Below, one piece after another: positions 18,581-28,032 of a stretch of DNA of 64,000 nucleotides (position 1 is its first letter; each line of letters opens with the position of its first letter). The notes below the pieces were generated by a model that was given only the letters and a program-made list of their open reading frames with translations, was not told where the DNA came from and made no database searches. This DNA comes from Strigomonas culicis (Eukaryota; Euglenozoa; Kinetoplastea; Trypanosomatida; Trypanosomatidae), in NCBI GenBank assembly GCA_000482145.1, contig AUXH01000005.1, forward strand, positions 1 through 64,000, read 5' to 3'. The translations under genes and the position numbers were made by a program.

Positions 18581-19771
18581 AGCTAGTGTGGTGGGCACGT
18601 TGGACCGATGGACGTAATAGCTCTCAGAGTTTCTTTGGTTACCAAAGAGAGTACAACTCTATGTGCTTTCGGTCACGTGGTTCATAAAGACAGAATGAAA
18701 GAGTAGAAGAAGAAAAGCGAGTATCAATGCAGTGAAACGGTCAAGTGTCAGCATACAATAAAACCACAATCCAAAAAGCGAGAGAGAGAGACATTGACGA
18801 CTGTAAAGCGGGCGATTTGCATGTAAGAATATTAAGAATACATACGATAAAAATCAGATATTTTACTTAACAAAACAACAAAAAAGAACGTTTTATCAAG
18901 GAACGAACAAAAAGAGGAAATACAGCCGTATAACTCTAGACAGCACCACACCAACAGTGACAACTATGAAACAAATAACTTCACCAAATTCAATAATGAC
19001 ACGGAGCCCCGTTCGATTTCAGTAAATATGAAAGGAAAGAAAAAAAATAAAGACGTAGAACCAAGTGTCCGCCAAAGCAACTTGAGCACACATACACGTA
19101 TTGAACATCTTCTCCAATATCCATGCGCACGTATGTCAACGGCTTACTTACTCAAACTACGTGATGTAACACTAACGACACAATTTTGACAAAAAGAAAA
19201 AGAACAAAAAACATCTACAATTCAAACCTGTCAAAGAATAAAAGTAAACCCTCAACATTCAATCATCATACCATAACATAGAGAAGATGAAGATAACAAT
19301 AAAACGAGAAAAAAAAAGGCACTCCTTTCAGACACACTACATAACTGTGCTATCTTTTGATTTCACATTTTCTTTTCCCCAACTCGTAGAGACATGATGT
19401 AAGTGAGGCATCCATCGCATGGAGACACACACACACCAGAGTGCTCCCATTCGACAGAAAAGGATTAAAAAAAAAAATAGGTGTTCAACAAAAAAAAATG
19501 GCAGTTTTTTTTTTAAAAAAAGAAATGAAAAACGACAACAACAACAGTACATAGAATGTGTGGGTATGCCACATTCTACACTCGAAGGGAAAAAAAAAGA
19601 CTGAGACAAGGCGGGCGACGAGAGGAGAACGCGTTTCAAAACAGTAAGAGTAGCAATCAGCAATGAAAATGCGAAAAGAGGTTCCTTTGAAAGAAACAGA
19701 GGGACATAAAACACATACGTGGGAGTGGCCGTCATACTTTCTCATCCACACAGCTTGGCTCCGCGCGCATC
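18581..19771. other. longest gene-free stretch, A-rich
   Basis: About 1.19 kb between the NBS1-like and Trm5 genes. It is A-rich on the + strand with runs at 19039-19048 and 19468-19515 and a TTTTTTTTT/AAAAAA junction near 19505-19521. Short frames on the minus strand are low-complexity (Phe/Lys/Cys-rich) and not credible genes. It must hold the 3' untranslated region of the NBS1-like mRNA and the splice acceptor of Trm5. A non-coding RNA gene could be hidden here, but I see no box motifs or tRNA fold. Confidence 0.4.
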
Positions 19772-22651
19772 TTACGTATCCCTGACGCTACAGGCTCTCT
19801 TCTCGCTTGTACTGCCCGCGCGATAGCCCTTCTTGGGTGATGTCGGTCGCATGCTCAGCGCGTCCCGCGTGCGCACGAGGCACGCCGGCGGCTTCACCTT
19901 CACCGAGTCGTACGTGCCCTTGATTTTTCTAAGGATGTAGGTCGCCTTCTGCCGAATGTCGTGGCAGCCGCGCCGCGTGGCCTCCGTGCTGTACAGCGGT
20001 GCGATTTCCTGCTCGGTCTTGTTCATGTGCAGTAAGAAGTCGTAGAGGCGCTGGATGCCCTCCTCGAGGAACGCCTCGCTCGCCGAGTCCACATACGTCT
20101 GCCGCTGCACCATGCGGGTGCTCTTCTCGGTGTCAGTCATGAAGCTGTCGAGAAAGGACTGCGTGAAGGCGTCGCACTCCTTGCTGAGCTGCAGGTCCAG
20201 CCCCGCGCCGCCCTCGCCCACCGCGCTGTTGCTATTCGAGTGGCTACCGCCGCGCGCGGCGGCGACGGGCCCCTGCGCGGCCTGCACGCTACCCGTCGCG
20301 GCGGCGGCGGTCGGCTGCTGCGGGACGGAGGCGCCGCGGTGGTGGCGCGAGCTCTGGTACGCCGCCCGCGCGGGGCTGCGCTGCCGCTCCTGCACAGTCG
20401 GCGTGCGCTGGCGCGTGCCGGGGAGCCCGGCGGGGTGCGCGCACCCGGTCGCCTGTGGCCGGCTGCGCGGCACGCTGCCGCCGACGCGCGGCGTGCCGAT
20501 GCGGTGCGGCGTCAGCGCGTCGCGCCCCTTCGCGCTGTCCTGCCGCTGGTAGGAGGAGGACGAGCCGACCGACACGAGCCCGGCGCCCGACAGCCGCCGC
20601 GACGACGAGTTGCTGCTGCGCGTCGTGCAGCTCACCGACTCGCGCCGCACGTGCTGCTGCTTCGCGCGCGGCGCGGCCGCCGCCTCCTCGTCCTCCGCCT
20701 TAGGGTCCTCGTGCCGCGCGGGCTGCTCCGGCTCCGTCGGGAGCGACGCGCGGCGGCCGCCCGTCTCGATCTTGACCGCGCCGACCCGCATGCGGCTGGG
20801 CGACGTGTTCTTCACCTGCGCGGCGGCGTGCAGCACGACGGGCCGCTTCTCCCCCACCGCGCGGCCCTCCGGCGGCGACGGCGAGCGCTCCGGCTCGATG
20901 CCGTACTCGGCGAGGTTGTTGGGCGTCTCCAGCGGCATCTCCAGGTCGTACAGGTAGCGCGACTGGACGGGCGGCGCGACGGGCGCCTGGCGGTTCTTCT
21001 GCGGCAGCCGGCTCTTCACCGGCGGGGCCTCCTCCGCCCGCGGGGTCGGGTCGGCGGTCGGCGCGACGCTCGGCGGCGGCTGGCGGCCACGGGACGCGTC
21101 GCGCGCTTCCGCCTTCGCCTCCGGGGCGGGAGCGGCGCTCTCATGCACCGGGGCCGTGGCCGCCTCCGCGTCGCGCGCGACGGCCTCCTTTGGCTGTGGG
21201 GCGCGCTCGGCGGGAGGCGTCGCCACCGGGGCGGTGGACGGCTCTGGCGGTGGTGCCGCCACCGGCTGCGGCGCGGGAGCGGCGGTCTCCGCCACGGGCG
21301 GCGTTGCCTTGAGCAGCACCGCGGCGAGCGCCATGCTCGGCGGCTCCAGGGGCGAGATCGGCCCAGGCGGTGTGGCGGTCGTCGGCGCTCTCCGCCGCTC
21401 CGGCAGCGCACTGCCGGTGGCGCTCGCGTGCGACTTCTCGACGCGGGGCTCCACCTTGGCGGCGTCTTGCGCGGCGAGGGCGAGGGCCGCGGCGGCCTCC
21501 CGCTCCGCGTTCTCGCGTTCGGCGTCCTCGCGGGAGCGCTGCAGGTAGCAGGCATCCTGCTTCTGGTTGATCTCGCGCGGGTCGTCGCGGTACAGCGCCA
21601 GGTGCAGGTTCTCCTCCGGCACGAGGCAGTGACAGTAGCGGTACAGCTCCAGGTAGGCCCGGATGAGCGGCTTCGCGCTATTCCTGCGGCCGCCCTCCAT
21701 CAGCACAATGTCGGACACCTCGTTGAAGTCCTTCTCAGCGAGCACGACGACGGTGGAGGCGTCAAAGCCGATCTCCGTCCACGCGGAGAGGTTGTCCACG
21801 CTGACGGGCACCACGTTGCCCTTGAACTCCTGCAGAATGCCCACGTAGGACTCCTTGACCCAGTCGTCCAGCAGCAGAAAGGTGTAGCCCTCGAAGACGG
21901 TCGAGGCGGCGGGGCTGCCCACGGACAGAAACTCCGTGGCGGAGTAGAAGGTCTGCACCGGCCGACGATAGTGCACATTGCGCAGGCCGAGCGACGCCGG
22001 CGCCGGCGGCAGCGGCGCCGGGAAGTCGCTCGGCGCGAGGGTGTCGTTCGCCTTCAGCTCCCTCACCAGCGACGTGAGGTACGACGGCGTCACGAGTGTG
22101 TAGCCGTAGCCGAGCGCCTGCATCATGGCGGAGTCCATCATGAACTTGTCCGGCGCCGCGTAGAGGAAGCCGAGGCAGTTCACGTGCTTCTCGTAGTAGT
22201 AGTGCGGCGGCACGACCTCGTCCTCGTTCACGAAGGCGCCGAGGGCACATGCGACGTCCACGACGTCCTCCAGCGCCTCGGTCGGCATATCCGGCGAGAC
22301 GGTCAGCAGCAGCATCATGGGGAAGATGCGCGCCGTGACGCGCAGTCCGAAGCGCACGCGATCCTCCGGGTACACAAAGCGCGAGTTGTCCTTGCCGACG
22401 CGCTCCTTGTCGACGAAGGTGCCGTGCTTGGAGAAGTCCTGGAGGCACACCTCGATGCAAGTGGAGCTCTCAAAGACGGTGTCGCGCTGCACCGGGCTGA
22501 CGACGATCGTGGCGTGGTGGCGCGAGATGGACGGCTCGTTGCCGGGCAGCAGCAGTCGGCACTCCTTGCGGCCGATCGTGTAGGACTCGCCTGGCAGCAG
22601 AAAGTAGTGGTGCAGCTCGCCGGCACCGTGATTCACCTCCAGGATGTACAT
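19772..22651 (-). CDS. FHA-BRCT protein, NBS1/nibrin-like
   Basis: A 959-residue protein. Residues about 15-108 are a FHA domain: YTIGRKECRLLLPG, SISRHHATI (Gly27-Arg28, Ser43-x-x-... His46 as phosphopeptide contacts), SKHGTFVDKE and YPEDRVRFGL. Residues about 118-200 resemble a first BRCT repeat (ALGAFVNEDE...VNCLGFLYAA...LGYGYTLVTPSYLTSLV) and about 250-355 a second (FEGYTFLLLDD...GFDASTVVVLAEKDF). FHA followed by two BRCTs is the nibrin arrangement, in which the protein recruits MRE11-RAD50 and ATM to DNA breaks in the nucleus. A Pro/Ala-rich, poorly conserved middle (about 380-820) and a helical C-terminal region follow. I could not identify the MRE11- and ATM-binding C-terminal motifs, so the assignment rests on the N-terminal third. 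Confidence 0.65.
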   Translation of the reverse strand: MYILEVNHGAGELHHYFLLPGESYTIGRKECRLLLPGNEPSISRHHATIVVSPVQRDTVFESSTCIEVCLQDFSKHGTFVDKERVGKDNSRFVYPEDRVRFGLRVTARIFPMMLLLTVSPDMPTEALEDVVDVACALGAFVNEDEVVPPHYYYEKHVNCLGFLYAAPDKFMMDSAMMQALGYGYTLVTPSYLTSLVRELKANDTLAPSDFPAPLPPAPASLGLRNVHYRRPVQTFYSATEFLSVGSPAASTVFEGYTFLLLDDWVKESYVGILQEFKGNVVPVSVDNLSAWTEIGFDASTVVVLAEKDFNEVSDIVLMEGGRRNSAKPLIRAYLELYRYCHCLVPEENLHLALYRDDPREINQKQDACYLQRSREDAERENAEREAAAALALAAQDAAKVEPRVEKSHASATGSALPERRRAPTTATPPGPISPLEPPSMALAAVLLKATPPVAETAAPAPQPVAAPPPEPSTAPVATPPAERAPQPKEAVARDAEAATAPVHESAAPAPEAKAEARDASRGRQPPPSVAPTADPTPRAEEAPPVKSRLPQKNRQAPVAPPVQSRYLYDLEMPLETPNNLAEYGIEPERSPSPPEGRAVGEKRPVVLHAAAQVKNTSPSRMRVGAVKIETGGRRASLPTEPEQPARHEDPKAEDEEAAAAPRAKQQHVRRESVSCTTRSSNSSSRRLSGAGLVSVGSSSSYQRQDSAKGRDALTPHRIGTPRVGGSVPRSRPQATGCAHPAGLPGTRQRTPTVQERQRSPARAAYQSSRHHRGASVPQQPTAAAATGSVQAAQGPVAAARGGSHSNSNSAVGEGGAGLDLQLSKECDAFTQSFLDSFMTDTEKSTRMVQRQTYVDSASEAFLEEGIQRLYDFLLHMNKTEQEIAPLYSTEATRRGCHDIRQKATYILRKIKGTYDSVKVKPPACLVRTRDALSMRPTSPKKGYRAGSTSEKRACSVRDT

Positions 22652-23440
22652 GGGCGCTACGAGAGTGGGGAGAAAGTCCTTTCAGGGTAGTACGGAGGCT
22701 AGCGCGATGCAATCTCCAGTGAAGGGTACTCGAAGGAAAAAAAAAAGCACCTGACCACGTCCGAGTAGTGAAAATAAACGTTACAAATACACTCTCTTTT
22801 TTTGTCTAGTTTCTGTTCTATCACCGCACTTTCTTTTTTAAAACTACTCTCTTGGTGATGTGATTGTTGCTACTGCGTGTTTTACGTATTAATTAAGTTG
22901 CTTGCTGCAGCCCGTCTCTATCACTCACTTACTTTTTTCTCTTTGGAGTTCGTTCTGTTTTTGCGTGTTAGTCTAATTCCTCAATGTAAGAAATAAAAAA
23001 GCAAAAAAAAAATATTCTAAAGCAATAATAAAAAGCAAAACAAAACCTTACCAAAGAAAAAAAATAAAATAAAGCTGCAAGTGATGACAATTAAGATGAA
23101 ATTATTACTTTTTATCTACACGTTTTTCTTTTCTTTTCGTGTAGATGATATTTATTAATACTTTTGTTTTGTTATAGTGCGTACGTTCAAGAGTAACGCA
23201 CAGTATACGACTAGGGGCAGGAAGAGAGAGAAGAGAGAAAAGCAAAGAGAAATGAATTGTTTTAAATCATAAATATCCACTCCAAAAAAAAAAAGAGTGG
23301 AAGTAAAACTACGCATATAAATAGCCGCTGTGCATTACACAAATTCCTTAAGGGGAGGGCACTGTAACGATAAAACTGTCGTCGATGTTTCTGTGAGGGA
23401 TGCATGAACACTAAAAAACAAAAATGTACAAAGGGGGGCA
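22652..23440. other. intergenic spacer with a stem-loop
   Basis: About 0.79 kb, AT-rich. A-runs near 22738-22747 and 23005-23014, a 9-bp stem-loop at 23114-23146, and a purine-rich patch at 23220-23250. Short frames here are not credible. It covers the 3' flank of the zinc-finger gene and the acceptor region of the NBS1-like gene. Confidence 0.45.
23114..23146. other. 9-bp stem-loop with pure pyrimidine/purine loop
   Basis: ATCTACACG at 23114-23122 pairs exactly with CGTGTAGAT at 23138-23146. The 15-base loop is entirely pyrimidine on the + strand and so purine (A-rich) in the transcript. It sits in the 3' flank of the gene at 23441-24658 and could be an mRNA structural element. Confidence 0.45.
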
Positions 23441-24658
23441 TTACAAAAGGTTCCACTGTCGCAGCTCCTCCAAGGATGGATAGCCGAGGAGGGCGTGCAC
23501 GTGCTGCACCTTGTTCATAAACTCCAGTGATTGCAAGAACACCATCTCAAACGCAATGCGTTTCAGTGTAATCTCGACCATCTTTCTTGTCAGGAGGTCC
23601 AGCTCGGGTCGCTCGCTGGCGCACATCAGCTCCCACAGGAGGAGACGAAAGTAAAACGCCTTCTCCTCCCGCGTCTCGTAGGGCGGCACCCCGTACAGGG
23701 ACTTGATGCGCGCCAGGCGCAGCGCGTCGTACATGCGCTCGCCGTTCGTGCGGCCCCAGCACTTCTGCGTGAAGTTCGTGAGAACGCCGGCGCTGGCGGG
23801 GGGAAACAGCTGCGCGACAAGGCGCGAAATGTAGTACTTCCACATGCGCTCGCCGCTGTACCAGAAGGCGAGCGGGCTCTTGCCCTGCAGCACGCATGTC
23901 AGCGCGCCGTGCGGCGGCTCTGTCAGCGCGAGCAGCAGGGCCTCGATGTCGGACCGCCGATGGGCGTCGTCCAGCACATGGAGGTGGTCTGTCTGGACGT
24001 GGTTGCAGGCGTAGCTGTACAGGGAGGGGCAGAGGCGCACAATGTCCTGCCGCACCGCACGCGTGCTCCAGCGCGGCCCTTTTACGTCGTGCACGATGCG
24101 ATGATAGAGCGGTTCGGACTCACGTCGGAAGTCACTAAAGAACTTTTTATCCTCGAGGAGGCGCTTGTGATACTCCCTCTCCGACTCACTAACAGCAGCA
24201 TCCGCACCACCCGTTGCAACGGAAGGAGATGGGAGCGACGTGAAGCTCTCAGCCGCACTCGAGTAGTCCCCGCGCGGGTAGCTCGCATAGAGATAAAGGA
24301 AATACTGCATCGAGGTGTGGTCACGGTCGCCGACGTGCACACCGGTGGAGCTGCCTAACGGCTCCTGGCACAGGTGGCAATAGCCCGACTTGAGATCGAG
24401 CCAGATCTGCTTGTTGTTGCCCTCGTACAACGCGGTCGGGACGGCGGCAAACGGCACAGAGGGGTCCACCCCCTTTTCCTCTGGGCTGAGGCCGCAGTAC
24501 ATTTGGTCGACAACGGTGTTCAAGTCGTAGTCAAAGGGCCTACCCACCTGCGGTGGGCTCAGGACGGACTCGCGCACTAGCTTGCGCAGCGGGAGCACCG
24601 TCGCCTTCCGCGTCGAGTGCACATTGAACCGTTGGCGGGCGCTGACCGTCAGACGCAT
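23441..24658 (-). CDS. predicted mitochondrial protein with U1-like C2H2 zinc finger
   Basis: A 405-residue protein, not recognised as a named family. The first 35 residues are rich in Arg, Ser and Thr and lack acidic residues (MRLTVSARQRFNVHSTRK), typical of a mitochondrial presequence. Residues 94-114 give C-x2-C-x10-H-x5-H (CHLC...HVGDRDH), the spacing of U1/matrin-type zinc fingers, which in trypanosomatids also occur in the KREPB editosome subunits. The remainder is mostly helical with many aromatic and basic residues (RMWKYYISRLVAQLF, KAFYFRLLLWELM) and no catalytic motif that I can name. A role in mitochondrial RNA processing or ribosome biogenesis is a reasonable inference, not a demonstrated one. 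Start ATG at 24656-24658. Confidence 0.6.
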   Translation of the reverse strand: MRLTVSARQRFNVHSTRKATVLPLRKLVRESVLSPPQVGRPFDYDLNTVVDQMYCGLSPEEKGVDPSVPFAAVPTALYEGNNKQIWLDLKSGYCHLCQEPLGSSTGVHVGDRDHTSMQYFLYLYASYPRGDYSSAAESFTSLPSPSVATGGADAAVSESEREYHKRLLEDKKFFSDFRRESEPLYHRIVHDVKGPRWSTRAVRQDIVRLCPSLYSYACNHVQTDHLHVLDDAHRRSDIEALLLALTEPPHGALTCVLQGKSPLAFWYSGERMWKYYISRLVAQLFPPASAGVLTNFTQKCWGRTNGERMYDALRLARIKSLYGVPPYETREEKAFYFRLLLWELMCASERPELDLLTRKMVEITLKRIAFEMVFLQSLEFMNKVQHVHALLGYPSLEELRQWNLL

Positions 24659-24898
24659 GAGTTACTAAGAACAAAAAAAAATGCTGCACGTAAAAAAAAA
24701 AAAACGGTAGAAGAGAAGCAGACACGGTCCGTGTGAGGAGTGACGGTAATTGAGAGAACGTTCACATGCGTAAGCAGCAGCAGTCGGAGCCTCGGTACTA
24801 GCAAATAAATAAATGTACGCATACGTATGATTCGGTTCAAAAAAAAAGAAAGTAGAGTGTGATTTACACTTGCGTGTGTATGTGCATTAGGATGCACT

Positions 24899-26059
24899 TC
24901 ATTCGACGTCTGCTAGGAACGGACAAGCCTCGGTGTAAACTTGCCTGGCGTTGATGTTGACGCGCAAGTGTCGCATGCACAGCCGCCAGTAGCGTTCGCG
25001 TTCCGCCTTGCTCATCACCTCCAGCACGAACGGCGCAATGCTTCCATCCGCCGTCTTGTTCTTATAGTAGCAATGGTTGTCAAAATGCGCGAGCTCCTCC
25101 ACCGTAATTGCCTCATCGGGAACCGTCAAGTAATCAGGACAGTCGTCGAGGATGCGCGGCACTGCATGGAAGGCCCTCCGGGACGGACCCGCGAAGGCGG
25201 CAACATCGCCGCTGCGGAGCAGGAACGCGTACGGCGCATCGTCGCGGGACTCGGTGCCCATCAGAAACACGGCCGAGCAGCCGAGGGAGGCGCTGACCAG
25301 CGGGCGGTCCATCGTCTCTTCGCTAACGTCCTGGTGGCACATCATCATGGAGCCGACCGGGTAGTAGTTCACAATCGCGGTCTGCGGCTCGTAGGTGGCG
25401 GCCAGCGGCGCGGTCGCGCCGTCCCCCACACCCGCGCCACTGCTGCCCATACAGGAGAAGGAGTCCTGCGTAACATGCTCCACCAGCTTCATGAGGAAGC
25501 ACATCCGTTCCTTCAGCAGCCGCGGGAACGTGCTGTACCGGTCCTTATGATAGGTCTTGTTGGTCCACTCGTAGCTGAAGCCCAGCGTCGCCCAGCGCAT
25601 GGGCGGCTGGTAGCAGTGGGTCTGGACGGGGGCCTTAGCGTGCGTGCTGAGGATGTTCGGGTGCTGGCTCGCGTCGCCGTACACGAGGATGCTCTCCCGG
25701 CACAGCTCCACCTGCTCCTCCGCGGTGAGAACCTGGGGGAAGATGAGAAGTCCGGGAACGCCGCCAAAGGTATAGCACTTGTAGTTCGAGCCGGTTGCCT
25801 CATCTGTTCGCAGAGGGACTTCATGAATAAGTTGCTTATTCGCCTCCGTGTTCGCCTCGAGGTCATCAAACCGAACGACGTCCGTAAAATCAGTTTCCGG
25901 TGCCTTATTCCGCTTTGCCTCCCGGCGAGAATACTGCACTAATTTGTACTTCTTCTCCACTTGACGAAAGGATGTGAAGGAGAGTTCGCTCTTGCAGCCT
26001 CCGCGGTCCCTCTTGGGGCAGTCGTCCATAGCAGCGGCGGCCGTCACTAGCTCCGACAT
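24899..26059 (-). CDS. ALKBH1: AlkB-family Fe(II)/2-oxoglutarate dioxygenase, ALKBH1-like
   Basis: A 386-residue protein. The start is the ATG at 26057-26059; a longer frame begins at GTG. The AlkB core occupies about residues 120-370: nucleotide-recognition region RWATLGFSYEW, AIVNYYPVGSMMMCHQDVSE with the iron ligands His and Asp of the HxD motif, SLGCSAVFLMG, LLRSGDVAAFAGPSRRAFHAVPRI with the distal iron His, and the 2-oxoglutarate-binding arginines in RVNINARQV near the C-terminus. The PVGSMMMCHQDVSE and HLRVNINARQV elements resemble ALKBH1, which demethylates tRNA m1A and acts on wobble cytosine in mitochondria and cytosol. No trypanosomatid substrate is inferred. An insert of Gly/Ala/Ser near residue 215 breaks the domain. 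Confidence 0.88.
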   Translation of the reverse strand: MSELVTAAAAMDDCPKRDRGGCKSELSFTSFRQVEKKYKLVQYSRREAKRNKAPETDFTDVVRFDDLEANTEANKQLIHEVPLRTDEATGSNYKCYTFGGVPGLLIFPQVLTAEEQVELCRESILVYGDASQHPNILSTHAKAPVQTHCYQPPMRWATLGFSYEWTNKTYHKDRYSTFPRLLKERMCFLMKLVEHVTQDSFSCMGSSGAGVGDGATAPLAATYEPQTAIVNYYPVGSMMMCHQDVSEETMDRPLVSASLGCSAVFLMGTESRDDAPYAFLLRSGDVAAFAGPSRRAFHAVPRILDDCPDYLTVPDEAITVEELAHFDNHCYYKNKTADGSIAPFVLEVMSKAERERYWRLCMRHLRVNINARQVYTEACPFLADVE

Positions 26060-26514
26060 GACGAGAGGACGACACACGTAGACTACAAATATGAATGATA
26101 CAAAAAAAAAAAGTAGCTTTAATTATAGTTATTTTTGATTACTTTTGCGTGTATGTATACTGCCTTGGTCCGCTTACAACAGGTGGGTGTTATGGTCCAG
26201 GGTATGCTCAACCAATTCAAATGACGTACTCACATAAAAAAAAAAAAAGAGGGACAGAGGGACGGGAAGTAAGAAAATATGAAAAAAAAAACGCCACCTT
26301 TTGGATAGGAGAAGCAGCAATACATTGATTAACTATTCGATACTATACTATTCAGATGAAACGTTTACATCGATACAGTGGGAAGCACATACGTGTTCGA
26401 CGATAAGGGTACTGCAACAGTGAAGCGAGTCTCTCGAAAGAAAACAAAACGTGCATATAAAGAAAAAAAGTAATGGATTCAAAGGTGACGCTATACGGAT
26501 GTGCACATGTGGAA
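26060..26514. other. intergenic spacer
   Basis: AT-rich spacer between the beta-helix and AlkB-like genes. Runs of A at 26101-26112, 26237-26248 and 26282-26290 are T-tracts on the coding strand and candidates for the AlkB acceptor tract. No gene seen. Confidence 0.4.
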
Positions 26515-27516
26515 TTAGTATACAGGGTCCGAGAGACCAGCGGTTGCCTCAGCCGCCGAGAGCACCACCGGCTCCCCATTCTTGAAGCACGACGTGTACA
26601 CGTCACTCATGGGGTCGTGCTCGAGCGCCACGTCCGCGCGCCCGGTGCCCTCTCGCAGCCACAGGGGCTCGTCCAGCCCCGGCGGCAGCACCGCCGCGTC
26701 GCGGTCCGCGAGGCGCTGGAAGGCCACCTCCGACATGTACGCCCGACAGCGCTGCTCCTTGTCGGGGCCCAGCAGCACAAGGCCGAAGAAGTTCTCCGCC
26801 ATCTCACACTTCTCACACGCGGCGCGGCACCCGACGCCCTCATACACGCCGCGCACGCAGCTGATCACGTGGCAGCCGGTCAACTTCGCCGTCGACCGGA
26901 TACCCAAGTAGACGCCATCGCGCCCATTGATGAGCGTGCAGTTGGTGAGGTAGAGCTTACTGTTCACCGTCACGTCAAAGACCGGCAGCGACGACGCAAT
27001 CTCCTTCTGGCGCGCGACGAAGGTGACGTCGGAGGCGCTCAAGAGAGAGCCCTGCGTCAGAGCAAAGCTGCCGACGATGGTGGCCCCGTTACCGATAATG
27101 GTGACGTGCGTCTTCCTGATGCGCATCACATAGGAGAGGTTGTACACGCGGTTCGCCTGCAGCACGACGCGCGCGCCGGGCGTCTGAAGGGCCTCCACGA
27201 GCGAGGCGTCATCCGGCACGATAAAAAACCCACCACCACCCTCTAAGTTCAGCTTCATACTGTCGAGCTCCCGCTGATGCTGGTTCACATCGATCAGGCT
27301 CACGAGGCGTCGTATGAGTGCTTTTTGGGCGTCCAGCTCTTCTGTAAGGTACCGTACCTTATTCCGAAGCTCCTCCACCTCCTCTTCCTTGATGCTCTCT
27401 CGGAGAACCGTAGAGCGTGAAAAGGTCTGCCGCTGAACTTGAAGAGACCCCAGCGATAAACGTGCAAGGGCAGCTCTTCGAGGAGACGCTGAAAAAGTCA
27501 AACCCAATCGAGACAT
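26515..27516 (-). CDS. predicted mitochondrial right-handed beta-helix protein
   Basis: A 333-residue protein. The start is the ATG at 27514-27516, giving MSRLGLTFSASPRRAALARL, a strong mitochondrial presequence; the open frame continues upstream but with poor composition. Residues about 45-90 are a coiled coil (EEEVEELRNKVRYLTEELDAQK). Residues about 100-260 consist of short repeating beta strands of pectin-lyase or beta-helix type: VVLQANRVYNLSYVMRI, HVTIIGNGATIVG, KLYLTNCTLINGRDGVYLG, KLTGCHVISCVRGVYEG and CEKCEMAENFFGLVL. No catalytic polysaccharide-lyase residues are apparent, so a binding role is more likely than an enzyme. I know of no named family with this layout. The Cys-rich turn CRAACEKCEM is unusual. 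Confidence 0.6.
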   Translation of the reverse strand: MSRLGLTFSASPRRAALARLSLGSLQVQRQTFSRSTVLRESIKEEEVEELRNKVRYLTEELDAQKALIRRLVSLIDVNQHQRELDSMKLNLEGGGGFFIVPDDASLVEALQTPGARVVLQANRVYNLSYVMRIRKTHVTIIGNGATIVGSFALTQGSLLSASDVTFVARQKEIASSLPVFDVTVNSKLYLTNCTLINGRDGVYLGIRSTAKLTGCHVISCVRGVYEGVGCRAACEKCEMAENFFGLVLLGPDKEQRCRAYMSEVAFQRLADRDAAVLPPGLDEPLWLREGTGRADVALEHDPMSDVYTSCFKNGEPVVLSAAEATAGLSDPVY

Positions 27517-28032
27517 GGCCGAGAAGTTCCAGTGACTAAGGTTATTGGTGTACAAGCACGGAGAGTAAAGGGAAGACACCGTTATACTACTACCTCTACC
27601 TATATATCCAAGTGATCCGTGAACGTTTGTAAGAAACAAACCGAACCCGTACGGAAGCGCGCCTAAAAAGGAGTTTTTCTACTACAAAGTAAGAAGTAGA
27701 AGAAGAAAAGAAACAATGCAACACAGCACCTTACCCCAATAGACAAGAAGACACAGGGGTAACCACATTGACTATAGCACACCAAAACAGATCTTATACG
27801 AGAGGAGTGCGTCTTCATGTGTCTTGTGTGTATCTCTCAGCAAAACATACAATTATATAATTGTAATTAACTAAGAACGAGTTAAAGAATGATAAAAATA
27901 AAACAAAAGAGAAAGATGAAACACAAACAGGTGTTCTATCGTATGCAACACATTGCTACTCGGAAGGGAGGATGCACATGTCTGTGCGTGACAGCCCTTG
28001 CTTTCCTCCGTGTGTTGATGCACTCGATTCGA
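27517..28032. other. intergenic spacer
   Basis: Spacer between the TTLL gene and the beta-helix gene. 27690-27716 is purine-rich (pyrimidine on the coding strand). A 14-base perfect palindrome CAATTATATAATTG lies at 27850-27863. No gene seen. Confidence 0.4.

Noticed and set aside
19337..19735. A 132-codon minus-strand frame in the longest spacer
   Set aside because: Composed of Phe, Leu, Cys and Ser from translated homopolymer tracts; no domain, and codon use unlike that of neighbouring genes.
20240..22690. An 816-codon frame on the + strand opposite the NBS1-like gene
   Set aside because: It is Arg/Ala/Val-rich with no domain pattern and arises from the GC3 bias of the real minus-strand gene.
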